From Brasenia schreberi (Eukaryota > Streptophyta > Magnoliopsida > Nymphaeales > Cabombaceae): a DNA stretch of 64,000 nt. Location of the stretch: the NCBI GenBank assembly GCA_036023115.1, contig JAYKKT010000073.1, positions 19,205,001-19,269,000 of the forward strand, read 5' to 3'. How positions within the stretch are numbered: position 1 is the stretch's first letter; each line of letters starts with the position of its first letter. Below the pieces are notes generated by a model. It did not search any database and was not told the DNA's origin. It was given only the letters and a program-made list of their open reading frames with translations. The position numbers and the translations under genes were made by a program. Of this stretch, positions 1 to 12,633 are shown one piece after another.

Positions 1-1054
1 AGCTTAATAGCAGCATAAGGGTAAAAATCGTGTGACAATCACATTCACAATGTTTTCAGAATAAGTATATGATCTATAAAATGTGTGCCCAGAGCCCATC
101 TAGGAAGAAAAAGACCAGGAACCATCATTTTTGAAGATTAGCATGCTCCAAGAAAGCACTAGCCCAAGGAAGTAGCAAACCCTAAAGAAAACCATCACAA
201 GTTCACATCTGACCATGCTTAATTTGACATTAACATCGTTCAAAGAATTCATTTTGACACATCTACATTGTTATTAGATCAGCACCAAAGCTAGTGCCTC
301 CTAGCATGTAAACCAGAACTCTAACCAGAAAACATTCGACTGCCCACCATACTAGCTGCACTGAAAGATTTAGGACATGTCATGTTCTCCATTTTCCACA
401 CTGTAATCGCTTTCAGGTAGGTCATTGGTCATCCACCTTGTTAACGGGAGTTCTCCCCTAAAATGTGTTTGTGCGTGTGTTCACGAGTGAGAAATGGTGT
501 GCGTGCATGCACAACAAAATAACCCTGCCCACTGCCACACCTAGGCAGGCAACTGAATCCTGGCTATGAGAGAGAGAGAGAGAGACCAAGAATGTTCTAG
601 ATGCAATGGCCAGAACGTCACCCACACTGACAACTGAGAATGCCTAACAAGTCTAGAAAAAAAGATGGCTGGAATCTGACTTCTTCTCCTCTTCTCCAAA
701 GGCCACAAATGAAGGCATAATCAACTTGCCAAAACCAATGTAGGTGATTGGCTCACCAAGATTTTACAACTAACAAAAAGAAGCTTGCTTTCAAGCATTT
801 TCTATTGACAATGACAACCAAAATTTTATGAGTGTTAAACATGCAGGGCTACATACATGTAAATGAAACACAAGAAAATCCAGGAAATAGCTGACTTTAC
901 AGACCAGGCCCAGATACCACATTGACAAAAATAATCAGAATGTCAACACCAGTCAATTAAAGAACCAAATATACTTGGAAACACTCGCCAACCGTTCTGT
1001 TCCTACAGTTTTTAATAAATGAAGGTTATGCTGCTCACAGAAGCATCTACTAGA
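1..1054. other. Non-coding stretch, probably PRP40C intron
   Basis: I see no exon here on either strand. The next PRP40C exon (second WW domain) is not recognisable, so this is probably intron of the minus-strand PRP40C gene that continues beyond the window. It holds a short (AG)n run near 568-585 and nothing else I can name. Confidence 0.4.
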
Positions 1055-1073
1055 GCACGTAGAAAATTATACA

Positions 1074-2967
1074 ACAAACAACAATTAAGCCTTTTCCCAT
1101 ACTAGATGGGTTGGTTACATAGATTCAGCCCTATCATGTGCCATGCTAGCAATTAACTCAATATAAACTAAATCATTTTTTATAGTTTCTTTCCAACACT
1201 TTTGTGATTGTCCTCTTCATCTTTTAACGTTTTTATAATATAATTTTTCATATATTCTTGCGACAACGTCCTTTGTTCATCTTTCTACATATCTAAACCA
1301 TCTTAAACAATTTTTTCTCATTTTATCCTCTATTGGTGCTACTCCCAATTGGTTTATAATAACCTCATTATGTTGTGTGACCACTCATCCATCTCAAGTC
1401 TAATTGTTGCTCTATAATATTTACCTTTTAACTTTAATGGTATCTTTTTATCACAGAATACCTTATGCCTCTCTCCATTTTAACCAACCGTCACTAATTT
1501 TAGGCGTAACATTTCCATCAATTTTTTCAATACTTTGAAAAACTGATTCTAGGTATTTAAAACTTTCCTTGTGAGGGATACAATGTACGTCAATCTTAAT
1601 TTCTATGTCCTATGAAGTACCCAAATGATCAAACTTACATTCCATATATTATGTTTTTATTCTACCAAGTCAGAAGCCTTTACTTTCTAATGTTTCTCTT
1701 CATAGTTCTAACATCCTATTAACTTTTTCCTTAAACTCATCCACTAACATAATGTCAACAACAACAACTAAGTCTTTTTTCATGCTAGATGTGGTCAGCT
1801 ATATAGATTCTTTGTTTTCACATAACCCTATCATAATTTGTAGAATCCATGGTAAATAAGTCCGACAAAGTTTTTCCCTGAATGTCGGAAGCCTAATGCA
1901 ACCCTCCTCCTTTATCCGGACTTTAGACCGGCCATGCAAGGGTGATCCCTTACATGGACAGATTTCTACTAACACAATGTTATCTGTAAATAATATACGC
2001 CAAGGTACTTCATCTTGAATATATTTTTTTAACTCATCAATGACCAATATAAATAGATATGGACTTAAAGTTGATCCTTGATGTAACCCATATTAACTTC
2101 AAAGAAGTTTGTCATTTCTTCAAAGAGTCCTCACATGTGTTTTTGGACTTAAAATTTATCCCTGATGTAACCCATATTAACTTTAAAGGGGTTTATCATT
2201 TCTTCATAAGTCCTCTCACATATGTTTTTGCACTATAGTACAGGTCTCGTATAAGATTTATGTATGTCAATGGGATACTTCTCTTTTTCAAGGTTATCCA
2301 AAGAACATTTTTTAGCACTCTATTATAAGTTTTTTCTAGATCAATAAATATCATGTGAAGGTTCTTCTTTTTTGCTCTAAAATGTTCCATAAGACGTCTC
2401 AATGGGTGAATCACTTCAATAATAGATATGTCGGGCATGAATATGAATTGATTCTCTATTGTATTTGATATTTGTCTTAACCAATGTTCGATAATTCTTT
2501 TTCATAATTTCACAATATGGCTCATCAATTTGATAGCTCAACAATTCGCACAATTATAAATGTCTCCCTCGTTCTTATATATGGGTATAAATGTATTCGC
2601 TCTCCATTCCTCGGGCATCTTTTGGGTTCTCCGTATTTTATTAAATAGTCTTGGGGGCCAAGTGAGCTCAATCTCGACTAAGATTTTTCATACTTCTATA
2701 AGAATATTGTCTGGTCTTACAGATTAAACAACCTTCATATATTTAAAAGTCTCTTTGACTTCATTCTTTTGAATACGCCGATAAAAATTGTAATTTATAT
2801 ACTTTTCTGATTTGGCTAACTCTCCTAAGCTAATACTAACATCGGTATTTTCTTTAAAAAACTTATAAAAATAATTTTTTCATCTATTTTGTATACCATC
2901 ATTCACGACTAGAATCTTCTCATCCTCATCTTTTATGCATCTAACAAAAGTAAGATGATTTTATCTT
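1074..2967 (-). mobile_element. RTE-clade LINE, 5'-truncated, with nested SINE
   Basis: A non-LTR retrotransposon copy lies on the minus strand. Its 3' end at 1074 starts with the CAA-rich complement of a (GTT)n-like tail and the conserved end block also seen at 5858, 57031 and 58663. Remnants of reverse transcriptase follow (for example FIDLEKTYNRVLKNVLW), with stops and frameshifts throughout, so it is dead. A 19-bp target site duplication, GCACGTAGAAAATTATACA, sits at 1055-1073 and 2968-2986 and fixes both borders. The 5' end is truncated inside the region between endonuclease and RT. The copy lies in a PRP40C intron, antisense to nothing and in the same orientation as the gene. A separate SINE interrupts it at 1756-1967. 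Confidence 0.9.
1756..1967 (-). mobile_element. Au-like SINE nested in the RTE LINE
   Basis: A 212-bp element interrupts the LINE exactly at a site that is continuous in the other LINE copies. It is flanked by 13-bp duplications with one mismatch: ACTAACATAATGT at 1743-1755 and ACTAACACAATGT at 1968-1980. Its 3' half (1756-1835) matches the 3' terminus of the RTE LINE, including the (GTT)n tail. Its 5' half (about 1835-1960) matches the 5' terminus of the full-length LINE near 61750-61885. A B-box-like word, GGTCTAAAGTCC, lies in the 5' half. It resembles the plant Au SINE family as I remember it. Confidence 0.85.
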
Positions 2968-3101
2968 GCACGTAGAAAATTATACATTTTAATAAATAAT
3001 ATTTGAATATAAAAGTCTAAAGTGTACGGATGACTGCAAGGACCCTTTCAGAAGACCTATCCAAACAGAGTATAGTCACTGGCATCTCCATATAGACGTA
3101 C

Positions 3102-5494
3102 CATGAAACCGGAATTGGCTGAACTATGACCTGCTCTGGCTGCAAAAAGAACAAGATGCACAACAGCCTCAGCAAACTGATGCAAAACTTAGCAGTGGAG
3201 AAAACAAACAATATCAGCTGTTAATACTTAATACCTCCCCTTTAAAAGTGGAAGGTTTCTCATATGTTGATTCTCCAGTAACAGCATTATAATAATATAG
3301 AACTCCTGTTTCAGTCTTGTGTGCTGTCCAAGTATCGAAACCATCATTCTTGACATCACACTCATCTTTTTTGACTGAATCAGAAGCCTTTTCTTCTTTA
3401 TCTGCTCAAAGAGTGTTTCTGCCTTTAAGAATACATCCTAATCTATTGCCAATCTGAAGAAGTGTAATTACATCATACCTATGCCTGGAGGAGGAGACTG
3501 TGAACCCATGTGGCTTAACTGCTGCCCAGGAACCCCTGAGATCAATGGTGTTTCACCCGGAAGTCCCCCAGAAGAAACACCAGGAGGTTGAGATTGTTCA
3601 GATAAAGGTACTAGAGGAAATGAAAGTGGACGAAGTGGCATAGGAAATGGACTAGGATATACAGATGGATATGGAAGGAAAGGGGCTCGTTGTGGGGCCC
3701 CAACTTGCGGAGGATGCCTCCATAGTGCCTGAGGAGGTGGAACCATTGGAGGTATCGGATATGGCAGATATACTTGCTGCTGAACATTTTGTACGGTATT
3801 CACTGCAGCTGAAGTTGATGGATTAGAAGATACAGAGGGCAAAATAGGCCTTGCAGTTGCAGATGTTGACAACTCCACTGCCGGTAGTTGGACATTGACA
3901 CTAGATGAAGAATTTGAAGCAGAAACAGATATACCAGGAGGCCCAGGGGTCCCCAAGGTTCCAGGGGAACTCTGCAACCCTGGACGGCCAAGAAACATTG
4001 ATGTGGTTGGCAGCCTCATACTGGGGTATGGATACACTGATGACATCACATTAGGGGAAGCCGCATGCACCGGTAAATTGACCAATGGTGAAGCAGAGGA
4101 TGTGATTCTTGCTGATTCTTGTGCAATTGATGCTGAGGTACCCTGGATAATTAAGAAAATCAGGGCACCAACATCGGTAATGTTTTACAACAATGGAGAA
4201 CTATGGATCAGAAAACATACAACATTAGACTGGTTCTTTTGAGAATCTTCAGATGCTGAGGGGACCTGCAAGCTGCCAGAAGAATTACCAGAGGCAGGTG
4301 ACATATTTTCTTTTGATTGAGAGACAAATGGATGCAAAGATAATGGAGCCTTCGGAACAACATTTCCTGAATCCCATGAACTCAAATGCCCAGCAATATA
4401 CAATTGTCCAGGGGCTGGAGGTTGCAAAGATGCTGCAGTAGATGGAGCCCTAAACTTTCGGCTGTCCATCAGATTGGGTGCACTAGCCTACAAAACAAAT
4501 GGAATAGTTGCTAAGGCATAAACATTTACAAACATAAGGGGTCGATTGGGAAAGATAGAAAACAGTAAGGATCCCAACTGTAGAAGATTGGAATTGTTGA
4601 GGACTTGAAGAACCAGCAATAGCAGGTGAAACAACACCATAAGAAAAAGAGGGGCCAGCTGATTGTGTTGGAGTAGGAGGCTGCATAGCGGTTGTGGTGG
4701 CCGGAAAAATGAACTTTACAGTCTGCAGACGAAGAAAGTCCCAGTAAATTAAAATAAACCAGTATCAAGAGTTATCATTACTTGATAATGGAATAAAACA
4801 ACAGATACTAACATCAGTAGTCTGGCCCTGCTGAGAGCTTCCAGATACAGAGGGAGTCTGTGCAATCACAGTGTAAGAGAAAGAAGGAGCAGGAACAACA
4901 TATCCAGGGGGCGTGACATACTTTACTCGAGAAGTTTCCTGTTGCTGATCATTTGCAACACCATTGGGACCCCCAAGGGCTTCAGGACCAGCGAGTGGCC
5001 CACCTATATCAGGTTTTACTGAAATTGCAGCTTGTGGAGACACTCCGGGTGCACAAGGTTGCATATCTAAAACGACCAAGAAACTGATAATCTTCTAAAA
5101 CAGTCACTAAAAGGTAACATACAGCAGAATATTGTCAAAATTCTTTCACCTAAAAAATAATGTCAACCACGATGATGATGATTTGGAGCCTTTCGGGCAT
5201 CGGCTTGATGATATCCGTGTCATGAGAGAGATATTATCCATCAATAATATGGGAATAAAGATCCAGCATAGAAATATTGTGAAATTCTCACATAATGCAG
5301 GTGTGCATTTTGCAATTGTCCAACATCAGACTGTGTTAAAATGTTTGTGCTGACATGTGCCTAGTGCACCAGAATCATAACACATTCTTATTCTCACCAA
5401 GGACAAGAAGGAAATTAATAGCCAATTTTAATGAAATGCAGTAAACAGTCATACTGCCTCCGTCATATGAATCACCATCAGAACCACCATCTTC
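3102..5494 (-). CDS. PRP40C: Pre-mRNA-processing protein 40C (PRP40C-like), N-terminal part
   Basis: This gene encodes a WW/FF-domain protein of the PRP40C/TCERG1 type, nuclear, linked in that family to pre-mRNA splicing and to the RNA polymerase II C-terminal domain. Exons on the minus strand, with GT-AG borders, are 5455-5494, 4813-5066, 4579-4722 (or to 4564), 4221-4487, 3479-4142, 3235-3401 and 3102-3139. Phases agree between neighbouring exons. The first 300 residues are rich in Pro, Ser and Gln, typical of the disordered N-terminus. Exon 3235-3401 carries the first WW domain (WTAHKTETGVLYYYNAVTG, closing Pro in YEKP). Exon 3102-3139 gives EQVIVQPIPVS, the linker to the second WW domain, which must lie beyond the window. 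The start codon is uncertain: the ATG at 5064-5062 is possible, but the acidic 40-bp exon 5455-5494 also fits in phase. Confidence 0.85.
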
Positions 5495-5857
5495 CTGAGT
5501 CCATGTGAAGAAGTGATGCAGGTTCAGAGTTGAACTTTAATTTAGATGTCAAAATTTAGAATTATCGCTAAACTAGGTTTATCTTTTAGTTTCTTTGTTG
5601 TGTGTTTTGTTCTCTTGCAAGTTGCAATTGCAACTTTCTTATCAACGTACTGAATTATTTAATGACTAGTGTGTTCGCATGCCATTTAAGGTGTCTTATT
5701 TGTTGTGCTCCACATTATTTTACTGATCTTGTTATTTTCCAAATGTTCAAGAGGCCTACTACATGAGATCCAGTATGAATCCACCATCTGATATTTTCTG
5801 TGACTCCAACATAAAAAAAAATGAATACAAATAAATGATTTGAAGAGGAAAAATAAA

Positions 5858-7337
5858 CAACAACTAAGCCTTTTCCCATACTAGACGGGGTCGGCTACAT
5901 GGATTCTTTGTTTTCACAGAGCTCTATCATGTGTCATGTTAGCAGTTAACTCACAATAAGGCTATAAGCTAGATCATTTTTTATTGTTTCTTTCCAACAC
6001 TTTTGTGGTCGTCCTCTACCTCTTTTAATACTTTCCAAATTTAGTTTTTCTAACCTTCTTAGAGGTTCTTCTTTTGATCTTCTTTCTATATGTCCAAACC
6101 ATCTTAAATGATATTCTCTCCTTTTATCCTCTATTGATGTCACTCCTAATTTGTTTCTAATAACCTCATTATGTATACGGTCTTTTCTTGTATGACCACT
6201 CATCCATCTCAACATCTTCATTTCTGTCACAGACATGTTTTGTACATGTTGATGGTTAATTGCCCAACACTCAGCATCATAAAACATGGCAGGTCTAATT
6301 GCTGCCCTATAATATTTACCTTTTAACTTTAATGGTATCTTCTTATCACAAAGAATATCTGATGCTCCTCTCCATTTTAACCAACCAGCATTAATTCTAT
6401 GCGTAACATCTTCAACAATTCTTCCTTCACTCTGAAAAATTAACCCTAGGTATTTAAAACTTTCCTTTTGGGGATGCAATGTGTGCCAATTTTAATTTTT
6501 ATGTCCTCTCAAGTAATCAAATGATCAAACTTACATTCCATATATTCTGTCTTTGTTCTACTAAGTCGGAGGCCTTTACTTTCTAATGCTTCTCTCCATA
6601 GTTCCAATTAAATTTTTCCTTAGACTCCTCTACTAACACAATGTCATCTGCAAATAACATACACCAAGGCATTTCATCTTCAATATGTTTTGTTAACTCA
6701 TCAATCACCATTATAAATAAGTAAGGACTTAAAGTTGATCATTGATGTAACCCAATATTAACTTCAAAGAAGTCTGTCATTCCTTCATGAGTCCTCACAC
6801 ATGTTTTTGCACCATCGTACGTGTCTCTTATAAGGTTAATGTAAGTCAATACGATACCTCTTTTTTTCAAGGTTCTCCAAAGAACCTCCCTCGGTATCGT
6901 ATCATATCGTAAGCTTTTTCTAGATCAATAAATATCATGTCAAGGTCTTTCTTTTTTTACCTAAAATGCTCCATAAGACGTCTAAAAAGGCGAATCGTTT
7001 CAACAGTAGATCTGCCTAACATGAATCCAAATTGGTTTTCTATTGTACTTGATATTTCTCTTAACCTACGTTCGATAATTCTTTTCCACAATTTCATATT
7101 ATGGCTCATTAACTTGATACCTCGATAATTCGCACAATTTTGAATGTCTCCCTTGTTCTCATATATGGGTATAAGTGTACTCACTCTCCATTCTTCGGGC
7201 ATCTTTTAGTTTCTCCATATTTCATTAAATAGTCTCGTGAGCCAAGTGATTCATGTTTCTCCTCGTATTTTCCAAACTTTTATAGGAATATTGTCTGGTC
7301 CTACTCATTTATCACCCTTCATATGTTTAAGAGCCTC
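5858..7337 (-). mobile_element. RTE-clade LINE, 5'-truncated
   Basis: This minus-strand LINE copy has an exact 19-bp target site duplication, TTTGAAGAGGAAAAATAAA, at 5839-5857 and 7338-7356. Reading 5' to 3' it starts within the linker before RT, passes RT remnants (7202-6957, with [18 protein letters not shown]) and ends with an uninterrupted 177-residue C-terminal segment at 5946-6479 containing [20 protein letters not shown] and RGRGRPQKCWKETI, which is typical of plant RTE elements. RT is broken by several stops. It lies in the large first or second intron of PRP40C. Confidence 0.92.
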
Positions 7338-7356
7338 TTTGAAGAGGAAAAATAAA

Positions 7357-8321
7357 ATTGCAAATATTCCTTTATGGAGCATCTAAGAACAAGAAAACAA
7401 TGTGAAAGACGACAACTTAATGGTAAAAGGGCTTATGATTATACGTTGTTCCTAACAAAGTTTGATCCCAGAGAAAATAAGTGAGGATAGACATTCAAAT
7501 TTCCAACTTAGCTTCCATCTCTTGCTGACAAAATGAAAGAGTACAACCAACAACAAACCTTTTCATAGAATCAACTTACAGATTGGGAAAATTTACCACA
7601 ACAAAGAATGAGCTACAAACCAAGGAAAACTCTAACCACTACATTTACAACAGAAAAGATGTTATTCAAAAGAACAGAATGAGAATTGTGCTTAAGAGAA
7701 GCCTTGCCTCTAGATTTAAACCATCTCATAATCTCATTTATCTTGGGCAAAACATGTCATGGAGCTAACACATTGGTGCCTAAGATTCTAGTATTTCACT
7801 GTATCCAACGCATTTGTTCTCCATCAAAATTAACATCAAAAGACAACAATGCATGACTTAATAAAATAGCAGTATCGCATCCTTGAAACTCTAGTTAATT
7901 GAAGGTTAAGAAACCAATATGATAGATCAAGAGAGAAAGGTAACTCATCAAAAGTAAAGGTTGACTTATTGAATGGTTATTGATGTTGAGAAAAGGGACA
8001 TAGAGTAGTTTCAACTGTTTTCTTTTTTTAGTGTAACTCCAGGAAATTGCACCCAGGTTGTGTGCTTAGTCTGCACCTATGATGGAGTAAAGCCCTTATG
8101 CTATGAGTCTTACCCCGGAACTGGGGATTGCGTCAACTTGTGCAAGTGAGATAGCACATCCAAATTGCCCCTGGCTGCCCTCCAAACAGCTCATGCCCTC
8201 TCCACTATGCTAATTGTTAAACCCATGAGTTGACGTGGTAATCCATAAATAAAAGTGCTGTGGAATTACTTCTGTTCAAATGTGTCACTTTGTCTACCAA
8301 TACGGTTTCTGTACTCTATAG
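7357..8321. other. Non-coding, no recognised feature
   Basis: Intronic or intergenic sequence between two LINE fragments, upstream of the PRP40C coding exons. I see no convincing exon, RNA or repeat in it. Confidence 0.4.
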
Positions 8322-8778
8322 CAGAAATGACAATTAGACATGCAATTTTTTATGGTTCTTACTTCCGAGTGTTGGGCAGTCAATCATCAACATGTATAAA
8401 ATATGTCTATAGCAGAAATGAAGATGTTGAGAAGGATGAATGGTCAAACAAGGACATACCATATACATAATAAGATTATTAGGAACAAATTAGGAGTAAC
8501 ACCAATAAAGGATAAAATAAGGTAGAATTGTTTAAGATGGTTTGGACATGTAAAAAGACAACTAAAAGACAGTCCTGTAAGAAGATATGAAAACTAGATT
8601 ATGAAAATGTTCAAAAAGAAAGAGGACGGCCACAAAAGTGTTGGAAAGAAACAATAAAGAATGATCTAGTTTATATGGAGTTAATTGCTACCATGGCACA
8701 TGATAGGGCTATGTGGAAACAAAGAATCCATGTAGCCAACCTCATCTAGTATGGGAAAAGGCTTAGTTGTTGTTGTAA
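8322..8778 (+). mobile_element. RTE LINE 3'-end fragment
   Basis: The 3' 450 bp of the same LINE family lies here on the plus strand. The words for GSYFRVLGSQSSTC, a decayed form of the family's GSECWAVNHQHV, and then EMKMLRRMNGQTRTYHIHN-like sequence can be followed across frameshifts. It ends in the canonical terminal block and GTTGTTGTTGT at 8768-8778. I could not identify a target site duplication. Confidence 0.8.
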
Positions 8779-8789
8779 TGGGGGCAAAA

Positions 8790-9660
8790 AAGAGGGCCGC
8801 CAGTGTCAACCTATATTAGAGGCTTTATAGACGGGTGAGAAATAAAATATCACCACACGACAATTAGAGGTTTACCACGAGAAATTGCAATTTAGAATAT
8901 AGAAATATGAATGGAATAAATCAACAGTTACTGCAGATTTATGCTTGCAATGCTGTAGCACTAAAAAGGACAGAGACAGAAATCTTTGCAAGCAGAATTC
9001 AAAATTTTAAAAGAAAGTGCACAGCTTGGCTTTTGTATCAGGTGTCTGCACAAATTCAGGATCACACCTACTGCAAACAAACACTTGAGAGCAAAATGCA
9101 GCTACTCACCTCTACCTTGCTCACGAAGCAACAGAAACTTCCATAGAATAAAAGTCAAAATCCTTTAAAGGATGCAATTTTAAGGCAGAATTGAGAGATG
9201 GGCAAGCTTGCAGGAAGTATGACAGAAGCAACAACTCCAAACAGATGAGCACTAGCCAACAATCGGAGAGTACTCAAACTTATGCCTACAAGAAAAGGAT
9301 ACCCGCAAGGGATGCACTATATATCAAGGCCAACATCCGCACGATAAAACATTAAGCACCAAGGATGAAACCGGCCTGTTCACTAGGAAATTCATGGCAT
9401 ACATTCAGTTATCATAAATTATACAGAGCTTACAACCTATACTCGATTCTCATCATCAATGTTGAGGAGAAGTTCTTTTTTGGTCAATGCATAGCACTGA
9501 GTTTTCAAATATCAATACCGTCTAACAGTTTGGAACCTTTTCTACAACCACTCTAAAATCAAAAAACAGAAGAATCTAAGTTTAAATAAGCTAGCAACTG
9601 AATGAAAAGTAACCAGGAAAAGGGAAAGAAGGGGGAAATGTAAGAGAAGAAACATCACCT
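8790..9660. other. Non-coding, probably PRP40C 5' intron
   Basis: No exon, RNA gene or repeat is recognisable. It lies between a LINE fragment and the putative 5' untranslated exon of PRP40C. Confidence 0.35.
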
Positions 9661-9663
9661 TAC

Positions 9664-9850
9664 CCTGGACAAGGCAAGGGAACGACGACTAGACCTTGAA
9701 GAACGCTTCAGCTCCGGAAGAGAGCAGTCGGTGGAGAAACAACGGTTCCCGATGATGAGGCGGTGTCGCCGTGGTCCGTGGAGATCAGCAGTGCCACGGC
9801 GGTGCAGCGGAGGTCGATCGAGAGATCGAGAGATCGAGAGATATTAGGGC
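9664..9850 (-). other. Putative 5'-untranslated exon of PRP40C
   Basis: A GC-rich block amid AT-rich DNA, without ATG on the minus strand, ends in a good donor (CCAGG followed by GTAAGG at 9663-9658). It contains a short GATCGAGA repeat near 9815-9841, which in transcripts would lie near the cap. Its position and strand suit the first, untranslated exon of the PRP40C gene. This is inference; no translated feature ties it to the gene. Confidence 0.4.
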
Positions 9851-10427
9851 AAAAAAATGTGTACTATTTCATTGCTTAAACTATTAGAGGAAAAAGGTGT
9901 AAACTTGACTTGTTTATAATCTGCCTCCAATACTTCCAACATTTATAGGCCGAATGGTTGAAGTGTTAAAATTGCGACTCACCGGATTTTATTTTTCAGA
10001 TTTTTGTAGGGGCGGTCATTGAAACGTTTTGAAATTCCTTCGCACATTCTAGGTTTCTTAGAATTTCTGCCCCGACGGAGTCCAACGTAACTCCGCCACT
10101 ACAGTTGGCCAGCGACAAATTGGGACTTAGCCCCAATGTACTTTCACATCTACGGAAACAAACGCCTATAGTTTTGGGCGTTTACCAATCTAGCCTCCCT
10201 GGTATGAGACAAGTACCTAACATCATTATCTTAGATCTAAGATAGTGCATTAACTGCTATATCAACTTATATTAATTAATTAAATTATCATGCAAACATC
10301 GTATGCTACTACATATGAATGAATATTAGATATTATTTAACATTACTAATTATTACATATTAAATTTAATAGTATAAAATCATGTTATGCTTTAAATTGT
10401 TAATAATAATGTGATTATGGTTAGGTA
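9851..10427. other. Intergenic spacer, possible PRP40C promoter
   Basis: AT-rich sequence without recognisable coding potential. If the preceding exon call is right, the first few hundred bases are the PRP40C promoter. The 3' end borders the copia target site. Confidence 0.3.
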
Positions 10428-10748
10428 TGATAGAAAACATGTACCTTCCTTTGTCTGGCCAGATTTCGGTGTCTGGTGGTGAGCAGTTCTCAGAAGATGC
10501 AGCGGAATGGTCTGTATATTGTTTTCATTATCTTTTGTGTTTTGTATATGCCTGCCTTTTATAGGCAGGCTCTCCCCTTTCGTCGTGTTTATCAACCTGT
10601 GGCTTCCCTCGTCTGGGAGCTGTAACGGATGACCGTTACTGGGTCCGGTAACGATCGTCCGTTACCAGATTTGACCATATCCTCAAGTAACGGACTGGAT
10701 GGCAAATCCAACAGTTACCTGAGCCGAGAATGGCCACTTACTGTAACA
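10428..10748 (-). repeat. 3' LTR of the copia element
   Basis: 321 bp. Compared with the other LTR it lacks about 60 bp near 10505 and carries an extra 26-bp block near 10637-10662. The 10620-10735 part is packed with TAACGG/CCGTTA words in both directions, resembling MYB core sites. Confidence 0.9.
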
Positions 10749-10762
10749 TCTCCCACTTAGCC
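10749..10762 (-). other. Polypurine tract of the copia element
   Basis: On the minus strand GGCTAAGTGGGAGA abuts the 3' LTR directly. Its place and composition fit the plus-strand primer of reverse transcription. Confidence 0.7.
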
Positions 10763-11264
10763 ATTCGAGCCAAGTGTATCGACATACTGGTTTTTTCTCT
10801 CACTTTTCAGGAGTTTTCCCTAGTTATGTCAATTTTTGATTACTATTGCAATTAGAACCTCTTGTGTGGCTATTTCCCTACACAACAAATCATCCGTTGT
10901 ATGGTTATTTACCTATACAACAATGTATATCTGTTATATGGTTATTTAACTATACAAAAATCAAACATATCTCAAACCCATGTTTCTAACATGTTTTGAG
11001 AAAAGTTCCTCTGTTATGCCTTTTGTTAAGGGGTCTGCCAACATGTCTTCCGTTGGCATGTATGAGATGGATATTTTCTTTCTCATAACCATATCATGAA
11101 CATAGTGGTATTTTACCATTATATGCTTGCTTTTCGAGCAATCTGCTCCACTCTTAATAAGAGTAATTGTTGCGTGTTATCACAATAGATAACCATTGGT
11201 TCGTCTGTTATCTCCAGCTTCAAATCTCATATGAAGCGACTTATCTAGACAGCAACTCAGCTTC

Positions 11265-12278
11265 TTATGTATGCAATGCTACATAATCCTGTTTCTTGCA
11301 TGTCCAAGAAATAACACCATCTCCAAATAAGAATATTTGTCCCGATGTTGATTTGCTGTCATCTTTGCTCCCAGCAAAGTCAGCATCTGAGTATCCTACC
11401 ACTTTCAGTTCATCTGCTTGAAAACATAGTTTCAAGTCCTTTATTCCTTTCAGATATCTTATAATCCTTTTCACAGCTACCCAATGCTGCCAACCAGGAT
11501 TACTTTGATATTTACTGACAAGACCAACAGCAATGCTGATATCAGGCCTTGTACACAACATAGCATACATCAAGCTGGCAACAACTTGTGCATAAGGAAT
11601 AGTAGGTTTATCGTCTCCTTCATCGGGACAATCAACCTTACTCAATTTAACCCCTTTTTCAATAGGTATATCTGCAGACTTGCATTCACCAATTTTGAAC
11701 TTCTTGAGGATATAGACAATATCTCTCTCCTGACTCAAGCATAAGAGTCTAGATCCTCTATTTCGAGAGATCTTTATACTTAGGATATAGGATGCTTCTC
11801 CCATATCCTTCATTTCGAACTTCGAGTTCAACCATGACTTAGTTTTGACAATCATCTCATTGTCGTTTCCAGTCAACAATATGTCAACAACATACAATGA
11901 CAATATGACAAAGTGGCTCCCACTGTTCCAAACATATACACAATGATCAAGTTTGTTAACCACAAACCCAATTTCTACAATGGCATTTTGAAAAGTCAAA
12001 TACCATTGGCGAGGTGACTGTTTCAGGTCATATAGGGATTTTTTCAACCTATATACTTTATCTTCTTTGCCTTCAACCACAAATCCTTCGGGTTGCTGCA
12101 TGTATATGATTTCTTCTAAATCTTTATTTAGAAAAGTTGTTTTTATATCTAACTGATGTAAATCCAAATCATAATATGCAGATATTGCCAAGATTATTCG
12201 TATGGATGCAAATTTCACAATTGGGGAATATGTCTCAACATAATCTATCCATTTTTTTTTGTGAAAAACCCTTTGCAA
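11265..12278 (-). pseudogene. Copia reverse transcriptase-RNase H, inactivated
   Basis: A 337-residue open segment of copia pol. It contains the RT landmarks LDIKTTFLNKDLEEIIYMQQ (normally with AFLNG), YDLKQSPRQWY and the catalytic box, here LYVVDILLTG. The family has YVDD, so the first of the paired aspartates is Val and catalysis should be lost. RNase H follows with SDADFAGSKDDSKSTSG and then a stop after KKQDYVALHT, just before the conserved AEAEY segment. The segment's own start is not a true N-terminus; it is only where the frame opens. Confidence 0.93.
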
Positions 12279-12633
12279 CCAACCTCACTTTAAACTTTTC
12301 GATTGAACCATTGACCTTGTATTTCTTTTTCAGAACCCATTTACAGCCTATAGCTTTCCTTCATTTTCACGGATCAGCCAATTCCCAGACTTATTTTTTC
12401 TTAATGAATTCAATTTCCACATCCATGGCTTTCTCCCAGTTTGCTGCTTCTGATGAGTTCATTGCTTGCTGATAAGTTAAGTTATCAGTCAACTCATCCA
12501 AATCTACCGAATTACACACTTCCTCTGCAAGATAAGTGTGATAATCCCTTAAGTAGAACGGAGTAGCTCTTGGCCTCTTACGTTTACTTAAAGTATCGAT
12601 AGTTTTAGGAAGATCTTCTATGGGCTCAAAAGA

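Noticed and set aside
3895..4242. 115-codon plus-strand frame opposite PRP40C
   Set aside because: Antisense of the Pro/Ser-rich PRP40C exon 3479-4142, whose splice sites and homology are clear.
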